NCBI GenBank assembly: GCA_021822115.1
Contig: JAJZSA010000066.1
Location: 1 to 12,209 of the forward strand
DNA from: Pseudomonadota bacterium
GTDB lineage: Bacteria; Pseudomonadota; Gammaproteobacteria; Burkholderiales; Gallionellaceae
Length of the DNA stretch: 12,209 nucleotides
Direction of reading: 5' to 3'
The notes beneath the pieces were generated by a model, which worked only from the letters and a program-made list of their open reading frames with translations, ran no database searches and was not told the origin of the DNA. Shown in pieces: positions 1-6,868 of this stretch (its first letter is position 1; each line of letters starts with the position of its first letter). The position numbers and the translations under genes were made by a program.

Positions 1-23
1 ACAGAGCTTCGTGTATTCGGATT

Positions 24-48
24 GTCCGTTTCGCTTTCGTCAACGGAC
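24..48. repeat. Short inverted repeat (stem-loop)
   Basis: GTCCGTT (24-30) and AACGGAC (42-48) are perfect 7-base complements around an 11-base loop. No T-tract follows on either strand, so it is not a standard intrinsic terminator. The hexamer CGGATT also occurs on both sides (18-23 and 48-53). Its function is unknown, and it could be a chance structure. Confidence 0.4.
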
Positions 49-64
49 GGATTCACAAAAGAAG

Positions 65-320
65 CTAACCGGCAGCTTAGGCCGAAGAGTGAGCTTTCCC
101 AGCAGCGCCATCGAGTGACTGCAATTGGCACGCAGCCGCCTGACAGCATTTGTATCTGCCCGCCGTAAAGCTGTCGTTCACAATCAAGAGATGACTGGCC
201 GGTTTGAACCTCCGGACCAATACTACCGAATCTCATCTTGAAACGGTACGCGGTCAATCGGCATTCCTGATAACTCTTATTATCAGGAATTGCACTTTTC
301 TGCTCTAAGTCGCCGGTTAG
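65..320. repeat. Imperfect long-range inverted repeat flanking 256 bases
   Basis: The sequence CTAACCGGC at 65-73 has its exact reverse complement at 312-320. The similarity continues inward: the 16 bases 65-80 match the complement of 305-320 at 14 positions, and short matches (AGTG, TTCC) follow with a one-base shift. This is the pattern of degenerate terminal inverted repeats, as in a small non-autonomous mobile element. No target-site duplication is visible just outside 65 and 320, and no transposase is encoded. The element reading is therefore tentative. Confidence 0.3.
263..290. repeat. Perfect 11-bp palindromic stem with 6-base loop
   Basis: ATTCCTGATAA (263-273) and TTATCAGGAAT (280-290) are perfect complements around the loop CTCTTA. 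Allowing one bulged T, the pairing can extend to the GC and GC at 261-262 and 292-293. A short T run lies a few bases downstream (296-299). The stem is A+T-rich and not directly followed by a T-tract, so a terminator is possible but weak. A binding site for a dimeric regulator or the end of a mobile element are alternatives. It lies about 140 bases upstream of the small plus-strand gene. Confidence 0.55.
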
Positions 321-429
321 AATGCGAGCATGTCTCTCGCGACTCAATACCCCTGCATTTACAGGCATCTGCAAGTCTGCGTTCTTGAAATACAATCGGC
401 GCATTACTAAACAGACTGGGTGTGACGAC

Positions 430-657
430 ATGAGCGAGCGGCAAAATACTGAAGAGATGATCGACGGGCTGGTGCGCCCAGAGAGAATGGCTCACGCCAT
501 CGGCCAGACCCCCAAATACATCAGGGATGAGATTGCTGGCCTCGTGGCGGGGGAGCAAACTCCTGGATCATTCGGGGATCTGATTAAGCGCTCGGTCGCG
601 ATGACTGAAGAGCACAAGGAATTTGCTGGCGAGAATGTAGTTTCGATTTTTGGGTGA
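430..657 (+). CDS. Small hypothetical protein (75 aa)
   Basis: I do not recognise this family. The reading frame stays open upstream to an ATG at 322. I chose the ATG at 430 because a weak purine-rich GGGTG element lies seven bases before it, whereas the upstream extension is Cys/Arg-rich and has no ribosome binding site. The 75-residue product is soluble, hydrophilic and mixed in charge, with no signal peptide or membrane segment. A central stretch (about residues 17-40) looks helical and contains Pro-Glu-Arg-Met and Tyr-Ile-Arg-Asp. It is the only plus-strand gene in the window and points toward the copper operon, ending 88 bases before the end of copA. There is no sequence sign that it takes part in metal resistance. 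A minus-strand frame overlaps it but lacks any such features. Confidence 0.5.
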   Translation: MSERQNTEEMIDGLVRPERMAHAIGQTPKYIRDEIAGLVAGEQTPGSFGDLIKRSVAMTEEHKEFAGENVVSIFG

Positions 658-692
658 CGGCCCAGGTGAGTGATTATTGATCCGGCACTCAT

Positions 693-730
693 AAAAAAGC
701 AGACACTGCAGACTGGGTGGTAAGTGTCTG
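693..730 (-). terminator. Rho-independent terminator of the copper operon
   Basis: Read on the minus strand, CAGACACT (730-723) pairs perfectly with AGTGTCTG (707-700) around a 15-base loop. One C and one unpaired base later comes a run of six T residues (698-693). It begins 15 bases after the copA stop codon. This is the standard layout of an intrinsic terminator and marks the end of the long minus-strand transcript. The loop contains CAGACTGGGTG on the plus strand, an 11-base match to 412-422 just upstream of the small plus-strand gene. Confidence 0.85.
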
Positions 731-745
731 GTGTGCAGGGTCGAT

Positions 746-3139
746 TCATAATGCTTGCCGTCTCAATCGCAAGGCATTGGCAATCACGGATACGGAGCTG
801 AAGCTCATCGCGGCTGCAGCGATGATGGGTGACAACAGCAGGCCGAAGACGGGGTACAGCACGCCGGCAGCGACCGGGATGCCGAGCACGTTGTAGGCGA
901 AGGCAAAGAACAGGTTCTGGCGGATGTTGCGCATCGTCGCGCGTGAAAGCCGGACAGCGCGTACGATGCCGCGCAGGTCTCCTTTCAACAGCGTGATGTC
1001 GGCGCTCTCCATCGCCACGTCGGTGCCGGTGCCCATGGCGATTCCCACCTGCGCGCGCGCCAGTGCCGGTGCATCGTTGATGCCGTCGCCAGCCATTGCC
1101 ACGAAACGTCCTTGAGACTGGAGCTGGCTGACTATGGCCGCCTTCTGCTCGGGCAGCACTTCCGCCTCGACACGGTCGATGCCCAGCTTGCCGGCCACGG
1201 CATCCGCAGTGACGCGATTGTCTCCGGTGAGCATGATGACCTGAATACCTTCCGCATGCAGATCGCGGATCGCATCAGGCGTCGAAGCCTTGATTGGATC
1301 AGCCACGCCGAGCAGGCCGGCAGCTTTGCCATCCACCGCCAGAAACATCACCGTCTGGGCTTCGTTGCGCAATGTCGTGGCACGTTCCGACAAGCCCGTT
1401 GAGTCCAGACCCAATGCCTCGAACAGTTTAAGGTTGCCGAGTGCGATTTGGTGACCATCGACCTGTCCGGTCACACCTTGGCCGGTGTGTGATGTGAAAT
1501 CCGCTACAGCCGAGAGTGCCAGCTTCCTTGCCTGCGCTCCTTCGATGATGGCGGCAGCAAGCGGGTGTTCGCTGGCACGTTCCAGACTGCCTGCGAATCG
1601 CAGTATCTCGTCTTCGTCGAATCCGGCAACCGTCACGACCGAGACCAGTTTCGGTCTGCCTTCTGTCAGTGTCCCGGTCTTGTCCACCACCAGCGTGTTG
1701 ATCTTCTCCATCGCCTCCAGTGCCTCAGCGTTTTTGATGAGCACACCGGCACCAGCCCCACGTCCGGTGCCGACCATGATGGACATCGGTGTGGCCAGGC
1801 CCAGCGCACAAGGGCAGGCGATGATGAGCACGGCCACGGCATTGACGATGGCGTGCGCCAGTTGCGGTTCCGGCCCCCACACCCACCAGATGACGAAGGT
1901 GGCTGCAGCGGCCAGCACCACGGCTGGAACGAAGTATCCGGCGACCACGTCTGCCAGGCGCTGGATGGGTGCGCGTGAACGCTGCGCCTCGCTCACCATC
2001 TGTACGATCTGCGCGAGCAGGGTGTCCGCGCCCACACGCTCGGCGCGCATCAGCAGGCTGCCGGTGCCGTTCACCGTCGCGCCGATTAGCGGCATGCCGG
2101 CGGTCTTTTCGACGGGGATGGACTCGCCGGTGACCATGGATTCATCCAGAGAGCTTTTGCCTTCCAGCACTATGCCATCCGTCGGAACCTTTTCGCCGGG
2201 ACGCACGCGCAGCACATCCCCGGCCTGTACTTGTTCGAGGGGGATGTCAGTCTCGTTGCCGTTGGCATGCACGATGCGCGCGGTCTTGGGGGCGAGGCCA
2301 AGCAGCAGCTTGATCGCGGCGCTGGTCTGGCTGCGTGCGCGTAACTCCATCACCTGGCCCAGCAACACCAGCGCCATGATGACTGCCGCCGCTTCAAAGT
2401 AGACCGGCACGGTCCCCATCATGCTGTGCATCACGGGCGGGAACAGGCCGGGTGCGAACATCGCCACAATGCTGTAACTCCATGCTACGCCGACGCCGAG
2501 TGCAATCAGGGTGAACATGTTGAGGCTGCGATTGACCAGTGATGCCCAGCCGCGCTGGAAGATCGGCTGCCCACCCCACAGTACGACCGGTGTGGCCAGA
2601 GCGAACTCAATCCACTGCACGGTGACCATGGAGAACGATGCTGGCAACAACTGGGGCAGCAGGTCGGTGAGCATCGCCAGTACGAACACCGGCAAGGCGA
2701 GCAAGGTGCTGAACCAGAAGCGTCGCGTCACATCCGTGAGTTCCGCATTGTTCTCGCTGCCTGTGGCTTGGCGCGGTTCCAGCGCCATGCCGCATTTTGG
2801 GCAAGCCCCCGGTTCGTTGCGCACCACTTCAGGGTGCATGGGGCAGGTGTATTCCATTTGGGGGGCTGCGACCGGTGTGACTGGCTCTAGTGCCATTCCG
2901 CACTTCTGGCAGGTGCCCGGTGCAGGCTGCTTAATCTCGGGATGCATTGGGCAGGTGTATGTCATCCCTGTTGGCGGCGATGTTGGCATCGCAGGTTGAG
3001 GCGCAAGATAAGCCTGCGGTGCCGTCTGGAATTTATGCAGGCAATGCGTGCTGCAGAACAGCCAGGTCTGGCCTGCATGGGTGTGGCGGTGTGGCGTGTC
3101 TTCTGCCACGTTCATGCCGCATACAGGATCAGTCGCCAT
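746..3139 (-). CDS. copA: Copper-exporting P1B-type ATPase with YHS and two HMBD modules
   Basis: This is a P-type ATPase that uses ATP to drive Cu+ (probably also Ag+) from cytoplasm to periplasm. The start at 3139 follows AAGGAAGGAG at ideal spacing and gives 797 residues. The N-terminus has no CxxC HMA domain. Instead it carries a YHS module (about 4-43, Asp-Pro-Val-Cys-Gly-Met then Cys-x3-Cys) and two HMBD modules (about 61-87 and 97-122), each with Thr-Cys-Pro-Met-His-Pro and Lys-Cys-Gly-Met. The core shows TGES (337-340, actuator), the Cys-Pro-Cys transmembrane motif (442-444) diagnostic of Cu+/Ag+ ATPases, DKTGT with the phosphorylated Asp at 486, His-Pro at 525-526 (nucleotide domain), GDGIND (684-689) and the C-terminal Met-Ser-Phe-Ser-Ser (about 778). 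The start overlaps the preceding gene by 11 bases, which suggests coupled translation. The layout resembles SilP/CopA-type pumps. It is the last gene before the terminator. Confidence 0.95.
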   Translation of the reverse strand: MATDPVCGMNVAEDTPHRHTHAGQTWLFCSTHCLHKFQTAPQAYLAPQPAMPTSPPTGMTYTCPMHPEIKQPAPGTCQKCGMALEPVTPVAAPQMEYTCPMHPEVVRNEPGACPKCGMALEPRQATGSENNAELTDVTRRFWFSTLLALPVFVLAMLTDLLPQLLPASFSMVTVQWIEFALATPVVLWGGQPIFQRGWASLVNRSLNMFTLIALGVGVAWSYSIVAMFAPGLFPPVMHSMMGTVPVYFEAAAVIMALVLLGQVMELRARSQTSAAIKLLLGLAPKTARIVHANGNETDIPLEQVQAGDVLRVRPGEKVPTDGIVLEGKSSLDESMVTGESIPVEKTAGMPLIGATVNGTGSLLMRAERVGADTLLAQIVQMVSEAQRSRAPIQRLADVVAGYFVPAVVLAAAATFVIWWVWGPEPQLAHAIVNAVAVLIIACPCALGLATPMSIMVGTGRGAGAGVLIKNAEALEAMEKINTLVVDKTGTLTEGRPKLVSVVTVAGFDEDEILRFAGSLERASEHPLAAAIIEGAQARKLALSAVADFTSHTGQGVTGQVDGHQIALGNLKLFEALGLDSTGLSERATTLRNEAQTVMFLAVDGKAAGLLGVADPIKASTPDAIRDLHAEGIQVIMLTGDNRVTADAVAGKLGIDRVEAEVLPEQKAAIVSQLQSQGRFVAMAGDGINDAPALARAQVGIAMGTGTDVAMESADITLLKGDLRGIVRAVRLSRATMRNIRQNLFFAFAYNVLGIPVAAGVLYPVFGLLLSPIIAAAAMSFSSVSVIANALRLRRQAL

Positions 3140-3557
3140 GCCGTTCTCCTTCCTTAGACCACAGGAATGACCGCGGCGTAGCTTCGCCATTCAACTGGAT
3201 ACGCAACTCCAGCGAGTCGAATTTTGCCGCCAAGGAACCAAAACTCAGCAAGCCTTTCCGGTGATGACCGCCCGGTGCTGCACCATCCCATTTGCTCGGG
3301 CGGAGCGTTTGTCCATCCACGAGCAGGGTCGCGCTGCGCGTCAGGTCTTCATCCAGTGGATGGCTATGTGTCTCCAGCATCACCTCGAATCCCCATGCCG
3401 CGTCATTGCCTGTTGGGGGTTGTGGGGTTACCGTCACTTTCACGCCGGCGGTGTTGCTGGTTTGCGGGGCAAGCTGCCAACCGGCGGCATTGCTTGCAGG
3501 GATGGATAGGCTGCCGAGACACAGCAGCACGAACATCGATAACAGTCTGTTCAGCAT
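3129..3557 (-). CDS. Periplasmic protein of unknown function in copper operon
   Basis: The 142-residue product starts at 3557 behind AAGGAG. Residues 1-24 look like a Sec signal peptide: a basic start, a Leu-rich core and a cleavage region near Ala-Ser-Asn-Ala. The mature part is mostly beta-strand-like and soluble. It has two possible metal-binding patches, Thr-His-Ser-His at 63-66 and Gly-Gly-His-His-Arg at 96-100. I know of similar uncharacterised exported proteins beside copper genes but cannot name a family with certainty. Its ATG lies within the end of the upstream gene (7-base overlap), and its own end overlaps copA by 11 bases, so the three genes are probably translated together. Inference: a periplasmic metal-binding partner that takes copper delivered by the ATPase. 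Confidence 0.8.
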   Translation of the reverse strand: MLNRLLSMFVLLCLGSLSIPASNAAGWQLAPQTSNTAGVKVTVTPQPPTGNDAAWGFEVMLETHSHPLDEDLTRSATLLVDGQTLRPSKWDGAAPGGHHRKGLLSFGSLAAKFDSLELRIQLNGEATPRSFLWSKEGERHGD

Positions 3558-4012
3558 TTTGCGTGCTCCTTTCGTGCCATGATGACTTTGCGTGCGATGT
3601 ATAAGATGCCGGCCGCATTGAATGTGAGGCCGAGCCAGAAGAACTCGATCTGATATTGGGCGACGAATGTGAGCAAGCCTGTCACGCCGATCACTGGCAA
3701 TACATTGAGCAAGTAATGGGTGCAGCAGGAGACCATCGCGGCGGTCGACGTGGTGCCGGAAACGGCGAGTACGCGGCTAGAGGCACCCTGTCCAGAGACC
3801 ATGTTTCGCAAATGGACGTACAACCCGACCTGGATGCCGAAGCCGATCGCCAAGGCAGACAGGTAATAGCGGAACCTGAGGAATTCATCGCGTGCGAAAT
3901 CAAGCCCGGAGATAAGGCCCACTATACCGAAATAGAGGGTGAGCATCATCGCACATGCGGCGATGCCGATCAGAACAGGCTGGGCTAATGTCATGAATCG
4001 TGCGGTGGTCAT
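3551..4012 (-). CDS. Four-helix membrane protein with Cys-Cys-Thr-His motif
   Basis: I place the start at 4012 because AGGAGG lies eight bases upstream, giving 153 residues. The frame is open further upstream but that part overlaps the preceding gene and has no ribosome binding site. Four hydrophobic segments are visible, at about 13-36, 48-68, 88-118 and 122-145, with a basic loop in between and a basic C-terminus. Residues 96-100 read Cys-Cys-Thr-His-Tyr inside the third hydrophobic segment. Paired Cys plus His within the membrane is a good candidate for metal binding or passage, and membrane proteins with similar Cys-Cys-x-His motifs occur in other copper-resistance clusters. The final Cys (153) is at the very end. 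The function is not established. A copper permease or a chaperone partner of CopA is an inference from position. Confidence 0.8.
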   Translation of the reverse strand: MTTARFMTLAQPVLIGIAACAMMLTLYFGIVGLISGLDFARDEFLRFRYYLSALAIGFGIQVGLYVHLRNMVSGQGASSRVLAVSGTTSTAAMVSCCTHYLLNVLPVIGVTGLLTFVAQYQIEFFWLGLTFNAAGILYIARKVIMARKEHAKC

Positions 4013-4038
4013 GTCGCTATCCTCCTGTCGTTCATGTG

Positions 4039-4070
4039 TTGGCGCTGCTTGTTGTGCAGATCCCCGCCAA
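4039..4070. other. Intercistronic hairpin
   Basis: TTGGCG (4039-4044) with CTGC (4045-4048) pairs with GCAG (4056-4059) and CGCCAA (4065-4070), leaving a seven-base loop and a five-base bulge on one side. It lies in the 61-base gap between the YHS gene and the membrane-protein gene. There is no T-tract, so I read it as a possible mRNA stability or processing element, not a terminator. It may be incidental. Confidence 0.3.
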
Positions 4071-4073
4071 GGC

Positions 4074-4556
4074 TCAATGTCCGTGGTTGTGATGGCAGGG
4101 ACGGACTTCAAGATTGCTGATCGCGCAGTCCTCTTCGTAATGCATGAAGGCACGGCGTAGACGTTCTGCCAGCCCCTCACCAAGTTGCACGCCGATCTCC
4201 TCCAGTCTCGTTTCAATTTGCTCAACTGTCGCCTGCAGCAGGTCATATCCGATCACCACACAGTCTCCATCGACCAAAACAGACTGGATCCCCATCATGG
4301 TTTGCAGCGCATCGCGCAAAATCGTTTGCTGTTCGGATGACAAGGGCTGGGCAAGGCGCAGACGGCGCTGCCTGATGACAGAGAGTCCGGCGTGCTTCGG
4401 TGCCATCTTTCCGGGCAAGCCGATGTAGAGATGGGGATTGGCCTCGAAACGCTCCCGGCATTGTTCCGAACAGAAAGAATACGGCGTGCCCATATAGACC
4501 GATTGATTCTTGCCGGTTTCGACTTGCATGCCGCAAACCACATCTTTGGTCGACAT
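4074..4556 (-). CDS. YHS-domain protein with HMA-like region and His-rich tail
   Basis: The 160-residue soluble protein starts at 4556 after a strong GGAGGTG ribosome binding site. Residues 4-46 form a YHS module: Val-Val-Cys-Gly-Met with Cys 8, then Cys 29 and Cys 33 in the Phe-Cys-x3-Cys pattern. This small metal-binding fold also heads the CopA of this operon. Residues 62-123 look like a beta-alpha-beta-beta-alpha ferredoxin-like fold of the HMA kind, but there is no CxxC. The last residues read Cys-His-His-Asn-His-Gly-His, an extra likely metal site. No signal peptide or membrane helix is seen, so it should be cytoplasmic. Inference: a copper chaperone or buffer that could pass metal to CopA or to the Cys-Cys-Thr-His membrane protein encoded next. 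The 84-base gap upstream could hold a promoter, but I found none I would defend. Confidence 0.85.
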   Translation of the reverse strand: MSTKDVVCGMQVETGKNQSVYMGTPYSFCSEQCRERFEANPHLYIGLPGKMAPKHAGLSVIRQRRLRLAQPLSSEQQTILRDALQTMMGIQSVLVDGDCVVIGYDLLQATVEQIETRLEEIGVQLGEGLAERLRRAFMHYEEDCAISNLEVRPCHHNHGH

Positions 4557-4640
4557 CGTTCACACCTCCTGCGTTATTTACCCATTCATTGTACTACTAT
4601 GCAAGCTTGGCCACTCTTCGAAACTGAATCAGATAAGCCG

Positions 4641-5159
4641 CTAATGCGGGTGCGCATGCGCATGATCATTCGCACCATGCGGCACTGCATCCTGCTCAGT
4701 ATGGACATCGGGCAGGGACATCACACCGATGCCGTGCCGATACACCAACTCCCCGCCGTGCCATGCAGTGACAGCCACCAGTATCCAAGCAGCAAAGACC
4801 GCGCCGATGCATGTCCAGGCCGGCGTGGCATCAACCTTGTGGCGCCAAGCATCCAGACCTGCCAGGAGTACGACCAGCCCCACGGCGGACAATGCCCAGG
4901 CACGATGCAGCAGCATCGCGGCATGGCCGGCCTCATCGTGTTCGACTGAGTTGAACGCGAGCCATCCCAGCCATGCCGTGGGCAATGTCGCCAGAGCGCC
5001 CAGCCACAGCGTGGCATGCGCGAGCACGACGCAGTGGACCGCATAACGTGGTCGGCCGCGCAGCAGCCTAGCCACCAGATGGAAGAAGGCCGACACGGAA
5101 ATCAGCGCAATAGGGAAATGCACGAACAGCGGATGCAGGTTCGGAGTCACTTCAATCAT
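4641..5159 (-). CDS. DUF2231-family membrane protein with His-rich tail
   Basis: The 172-residue protein begins at 5159. Its ATG overlaps the stop codon of the upstream gene (ATGA), and AGGA lies eight bases ahead. The N-terminal signature Leu-His-Pro-Leu-Phe-Val-His-Phe-Pro (8-16) marks the DUF2231 family, whose role is poorly known. Four hydrophobic segments are visible at about 12-34, 42-68, 85-103 and 114-133. His 9, 14, 43, 48, 74, 79, 85 and 134 are scattered through or near the membrane region, which could suit heme or metal binding. The C-terminal tail (152-172) is His-rich (His-Ala-His-Ala-His-Pro-His at the end). Placement in a copper operon suggests a metal-related or redox membrane role; this is inferred. 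Confidence 0.82.
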   Translation of the reverse strand: MIEVTPNLHPLFVHFPIALISVSAFFHLVARLLRGRPRYAVHCVVLAHATLWLGALATLPTAWLGWLAFNSVEHDEAGHAAMLLHRAWALSAVGLVVLLAGLDAWRHKVDATPAWTCIGAVFAAWILVAVTAWHGGELVYRHGIGVMSLPDVHTEQDAVPHGANDHAHAHPH

Positions 5160-5350
5160 GGCCGGGTTCCTGATGTTTCAGGCAGGACTGGCACAGCCGC
5201 AGCTGCACTGGTTTCCGACTGCGAGTACGGACCGTGGTCATCGTGGTGGCCATGACCCATCATGCCCATGTGTCCGCGCGATAGCATGACAATAACCAGC
5301 ATCACGGTCATCACTGCCAGCATCACTTCTCCGGTTTGATGTCGCTTCAT
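5156..5350 (-). CDS. Small Met/His-rich membrane peptide (64 aa)
   Basis: The start at 5350 has AGGAG six bases upstream, in an A-rich leader. After a short polar start, residues 9-24 form one hydrophobic segment that is rich in Met and Val. It is followed by a patch (27-39) dense in Met and His, including Met-Gly-Met-Met-Gly-His-Gly-His-His, and then a Ser/Ala/Pro-rich tail. This is the look of a single-pass inner-membrane peptide with a metal-binding patch just outside the helix. I do not assign a named family. Its stop overlaps the DUF2231 start by four bases (ATGA), so the two are likely translated together and may form a complex. It could be overlooked by gene finders because of its size, but the ribosome binding site, the coupling and the composition support it. 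Confidence 0.75.
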   Translation of the reverse strand: MKRHQTGEVMLAVMTVMLVIVMLSRGHMGMMGHGHHDDHGPYSQSETSAAAAVPVLPETSGTRP

Positions 5351-5392
5351 TTCAATCTCCTGATTTTTTGATGCATGGCTAAAGACATGCGC

Positions 5393-5845
5393 TTACTCGA
5401 CCGAGAACACATATGGATCCTGCCTGTTTTTTGGAACGGCGTAGATCGTCAGCGTGCCTTTCTTCATCTCGCCCATACCGGGCGAGTTCATCGGCATGCC
5501 AGGCGCGCTGATGCCGGTGATGGCCGGCTTTTCCTTCAGTAGCTTGCGGATTGCGCCGACCGGCACATGGCCTTCAACCACATAGCCGCCGACCAGTGAT
5601 GTGTGACAGCTGGCGACATGGGATACCCCATAGCGCTTCTTGATGGCATCCATATCGTTTTCATTGATCGCCTGCACTGCGAAACCGTTGTCGCGCAGGT
5701 AATCCACATACTTCTCGCAGCAGCCGCAGGTGGGACTCTTGTACACGGTGATGCCGGTGGCGGCGAAGGCGGTGGTTGCATTGAGCGACAGGGCCATCAG
5801 GCCGATGCGCAGCAGCTTGGTTAGTGTTGCTTTGTGGTGATGCAT
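5393..5845 (-). CDS. DUF411 periplasmic metal-binding protein
   Basis: The start at 5845 follows AAGGAG with seven bases of spacing and gives 150 residues. The N-terminus His-His-His-Lys, a hydrophobic core (12-20) and Ala-Phe-Ala at 26-28 indicate a Sec signal peptide cut near residue 28-29. The mature protein opens with the DUF411 signature: a beta strand, then Pro-Thr-Cys-Gly-Cys-Cys (38-43). A further Cys-His pair is at 80-81, and His 93 follows. A Met-rich segment at 117-127 (Met 117, 119, 124, 127) adds thioether ligands suited to Cu+/Ag+. DUF411 proteins commonly sit in copper and silver resistance clusters and are regarded as metal-binding, with a thioredoxin-like appearance. It lies two bases after the end of the lycopene-cyclase-like gene, so the two are clearly co-transcribed. 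Confidence 0.9.
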   Translation of the reverse strand: MHHHKATLTKLLRIGLMALSLNATTAFAATGITVYKSPTCGCCEKYVDYLRDNGFAVQAINENDMDAIKKRYGVSHVASCHTSLVGGYVVEGHVPVGAIRKLLKEKPAITGISAPGMPMNSPGMGEMKKGTLTIYAVPKNRQDPYVFSVE

Positions 5846-5847
5846 GG

Positions 5848-6555
5848 TTACGCTCCTTGGTTGAACTGGCTGCGATGCCAGGTGAAATGTTCGTAGATGC
5901 CCGCCCAGTACAGTCCGAAGGCGAACCCGAAGGCGAGTTCTTCCAGCGGGATGCCGGCCAGCTCCACGCCGGAAATGGCGGGCAGGTTCCACACCTGTTC
6001 GATGTAACCCGGCGCGAACACGACCAACAGCAGCATAAACACTGCATACAGCGACAGGAACAGTACGCCGCCTATCAGGGTGTTGCGCAGCAGGTCCGGC
6101 CGGCACAGCACATTGGCGATGCCGCCAATCGTGAGCGCGGCAATGCCAGGATATATCGGGTTCCACGGCAGGAAATACAGCACGGGGAATGCCAGGAACG
6201 GCGCGGCGATGGCGAGGCGGTGCCAGCGGTGGCGTCCGTTATGGCGTTCCCCATGCGGCACTTCGGCCATACCGCCGCCGGTGACGGCGTTGTACGTCAC
6301 CGCACCGATGCCGCCGATGGCGAAACAGAAGATCAGGCTTTCGATGTCGAAACCGGTGCGCTGCGCGAGATCGAACAAGCTGGGCGGGTTCCAGTAGGCC
6401 GGCACGAAGACCGGTTCGCTGAAGCCGAGCAGGCTGGTCCAGAGGCTGACGCGCAGCATCTTTGGCCTGAAACCGGTATTGGCGAAATACAACACGGCCC
6501 AGGGAATCAGGAATGCGCTGGACCAGATCAGCCATACATATTGTGTGTCGCGCAT
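5848..6555 (-). CDS. Lycopene-cyclase-domain membrane protein
   Basis: The 235-residue form starts at 6555, preceded by GGAG and GAGG elements. The frame could begin at 6603, but that start has no ribosome binding site and would overlap the preceding gene by 41 bases. The protein is strongly hydrophobic with about six to seven membrane segments. Glu-Pro-Val-Phe-Val-Pro-x-Tyr-Trp-Asn-Pro (47-57) and Pro-Leu-Glu-Glu (213-216) match the heterodimeric-type (CrtYc/CrtYd-like) lycopene cyclase family. The region around Ile-Glu-Ser at 71-73 aligns with Leu-Glu-Glu at 214-216 and shares Phe-x-Phe-Ala-x-Gly, consistent with the two internal repeats of that family. A His-rich loop (101-112) lies between them. 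No carotenoid gene is nearby, and the flanking genes are metal-related, so cyclase activity is doubtful. A repurposed membrane role in metal handling is inferred. Confidence 0.8.
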   Translation of the reverse strand: MRDTQYVWLIWSSAFLIPWAVLYFANTGFRPKMLRVSLWTSLLGFSEPVFVPAYWNPPSLFDLAQRTGFDIESLIFCFAIGGIGAVTYNAVTGGGMAEVPHGERHNGRHRWHRLAIAAPFLAFPVLYFLPWNPIYPGIAALTIGGIANVLCRPDLLRNTLIGGVLFLSLYAVFMLLLVVFAPGYIEQVWNLPAISGVELAGIPLEELAFGFAFGLYWAGIYEHFTWHRSQFNQGA

Positions 6556-6562
6556 GCCGGCC

Positions 6563-6868
6563 TCACTCCGTTCCTTGTTTGTCGCCGCACCGGCCGCAGC
6601 CATGCTGACGGTCGACCCCGCACAGGAACACGTTGTACAGCGGCACCCAGATCAGTGCGATGTACCAGCCATAGCCGTAGCTCTCGACCAGACCCAAGCC
6701 GAAGCTGGACCAGCTGATCCATTCGAATCCCGGCAGCAGGTTGCGCCATGCCTCGTACATCGCATGCTGGGGAAAAGCCAGGTCAAACGCCACGCACAGT
6801 GTGAAGGTGATCGCCAGGAACAGGCTGGTCGCATGGCCGACCGCCGCCAATGAAATGCCCTGTTTCAT
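6563..6868 (-). CDS. DUF5676-family two-helix membrane protein
   Basis: The start at 6868 overlaps the upstream stop (ATGA) and has AAGGAGG six to seven bases ahead, giving 101 residues. Two hydrophobic segments are visible, at about 10-31 and 66-84. Between them lies the conserved-looking block Leu-Leu-Pro-Gly-Phe-x-Trp-Ile-Ser-Trp (44-53) and Gly-Leu-Val-Glu-Ser (59-63), then Gly-Trp-Tyr and Pro-Leu-Tyr-Asn. This pattern fits the small DUF5676 family of two-helix proteins, which is uncharacterised. The C-terminal tail has a compact Cys/His group: Cys 83, His 89, Cys 91 and Cys 94. The tail could bind metal. It sits between the HMBD protein and the lycopene-cyclase-like protein (7 bases to the next start), so it is probably part of the same membrane module. 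Confidence 0.82.
   Translation of the reverse strand: MKQGISLAAVGHATSLFLAITFTLCVAFDLAFPQHAMYEAWRNLLPGFEWISWSSFGLGLVESYGYGWYIALIWVPLYNVFLCGVDRQHGCGRCGDKQGTE

Larger units (their letters stand above)
1..429. other. Intergenic region without a supportable gene
   Basis: No convincing coding region was found here. One plus-strand frame is open from the left edge to a TAA at 166-168 (about 55 codons). The predicted peptide has no recognisable motif, so I cannot say whether it is the tail of a gene lying outside the window. The region looks richer in A+T than the operon to the right and contains several inverted repeats, listed separately. No tRNA, rRNA or CRISPR pattern was seen. Confidence 0.6.

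Noticed and set aside
1..168. Open frame at the left edge, possibly the end of an upstream gene
   Set aside because: About 55 codons without a recognisable motif. Other frames also stay open for 20-40 codons, so the evidence is not better than chance.
290..323. Possible promoter for the small plus-strand gene (TTGCAC and TAGAAT)
   Set aside because: The spacer is 22 bases, too long for a sigma-70 promoter, and the region overlaps the inverted repeat.
1485..2402. Plus-strand open frame opposite copA (305 codons)
   Set aside because: The product is Ser/Ala/Thr-rich and low in complexity, with no ribosome binding site. It mirrors the copA coding strand, which has all catalytic motifs.
4557..4640. 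Possible promoter upstream of the YHS gene (TACAAT as a -10 box near 4580)
   Set aside because: No acceptable -35 box at 16-18 bases and no CueR-type dyad. Two weak alternatives conflict with each other.
5824..6717. Plus-strand open frame opposite the lycopene-cyclase-like and DUF5676 genes
   Set aside because: It spans two minus-strand genes that have ribosome binding sites and membrane-protein composition. The plus-strand product is hydrophilic and motif-free.
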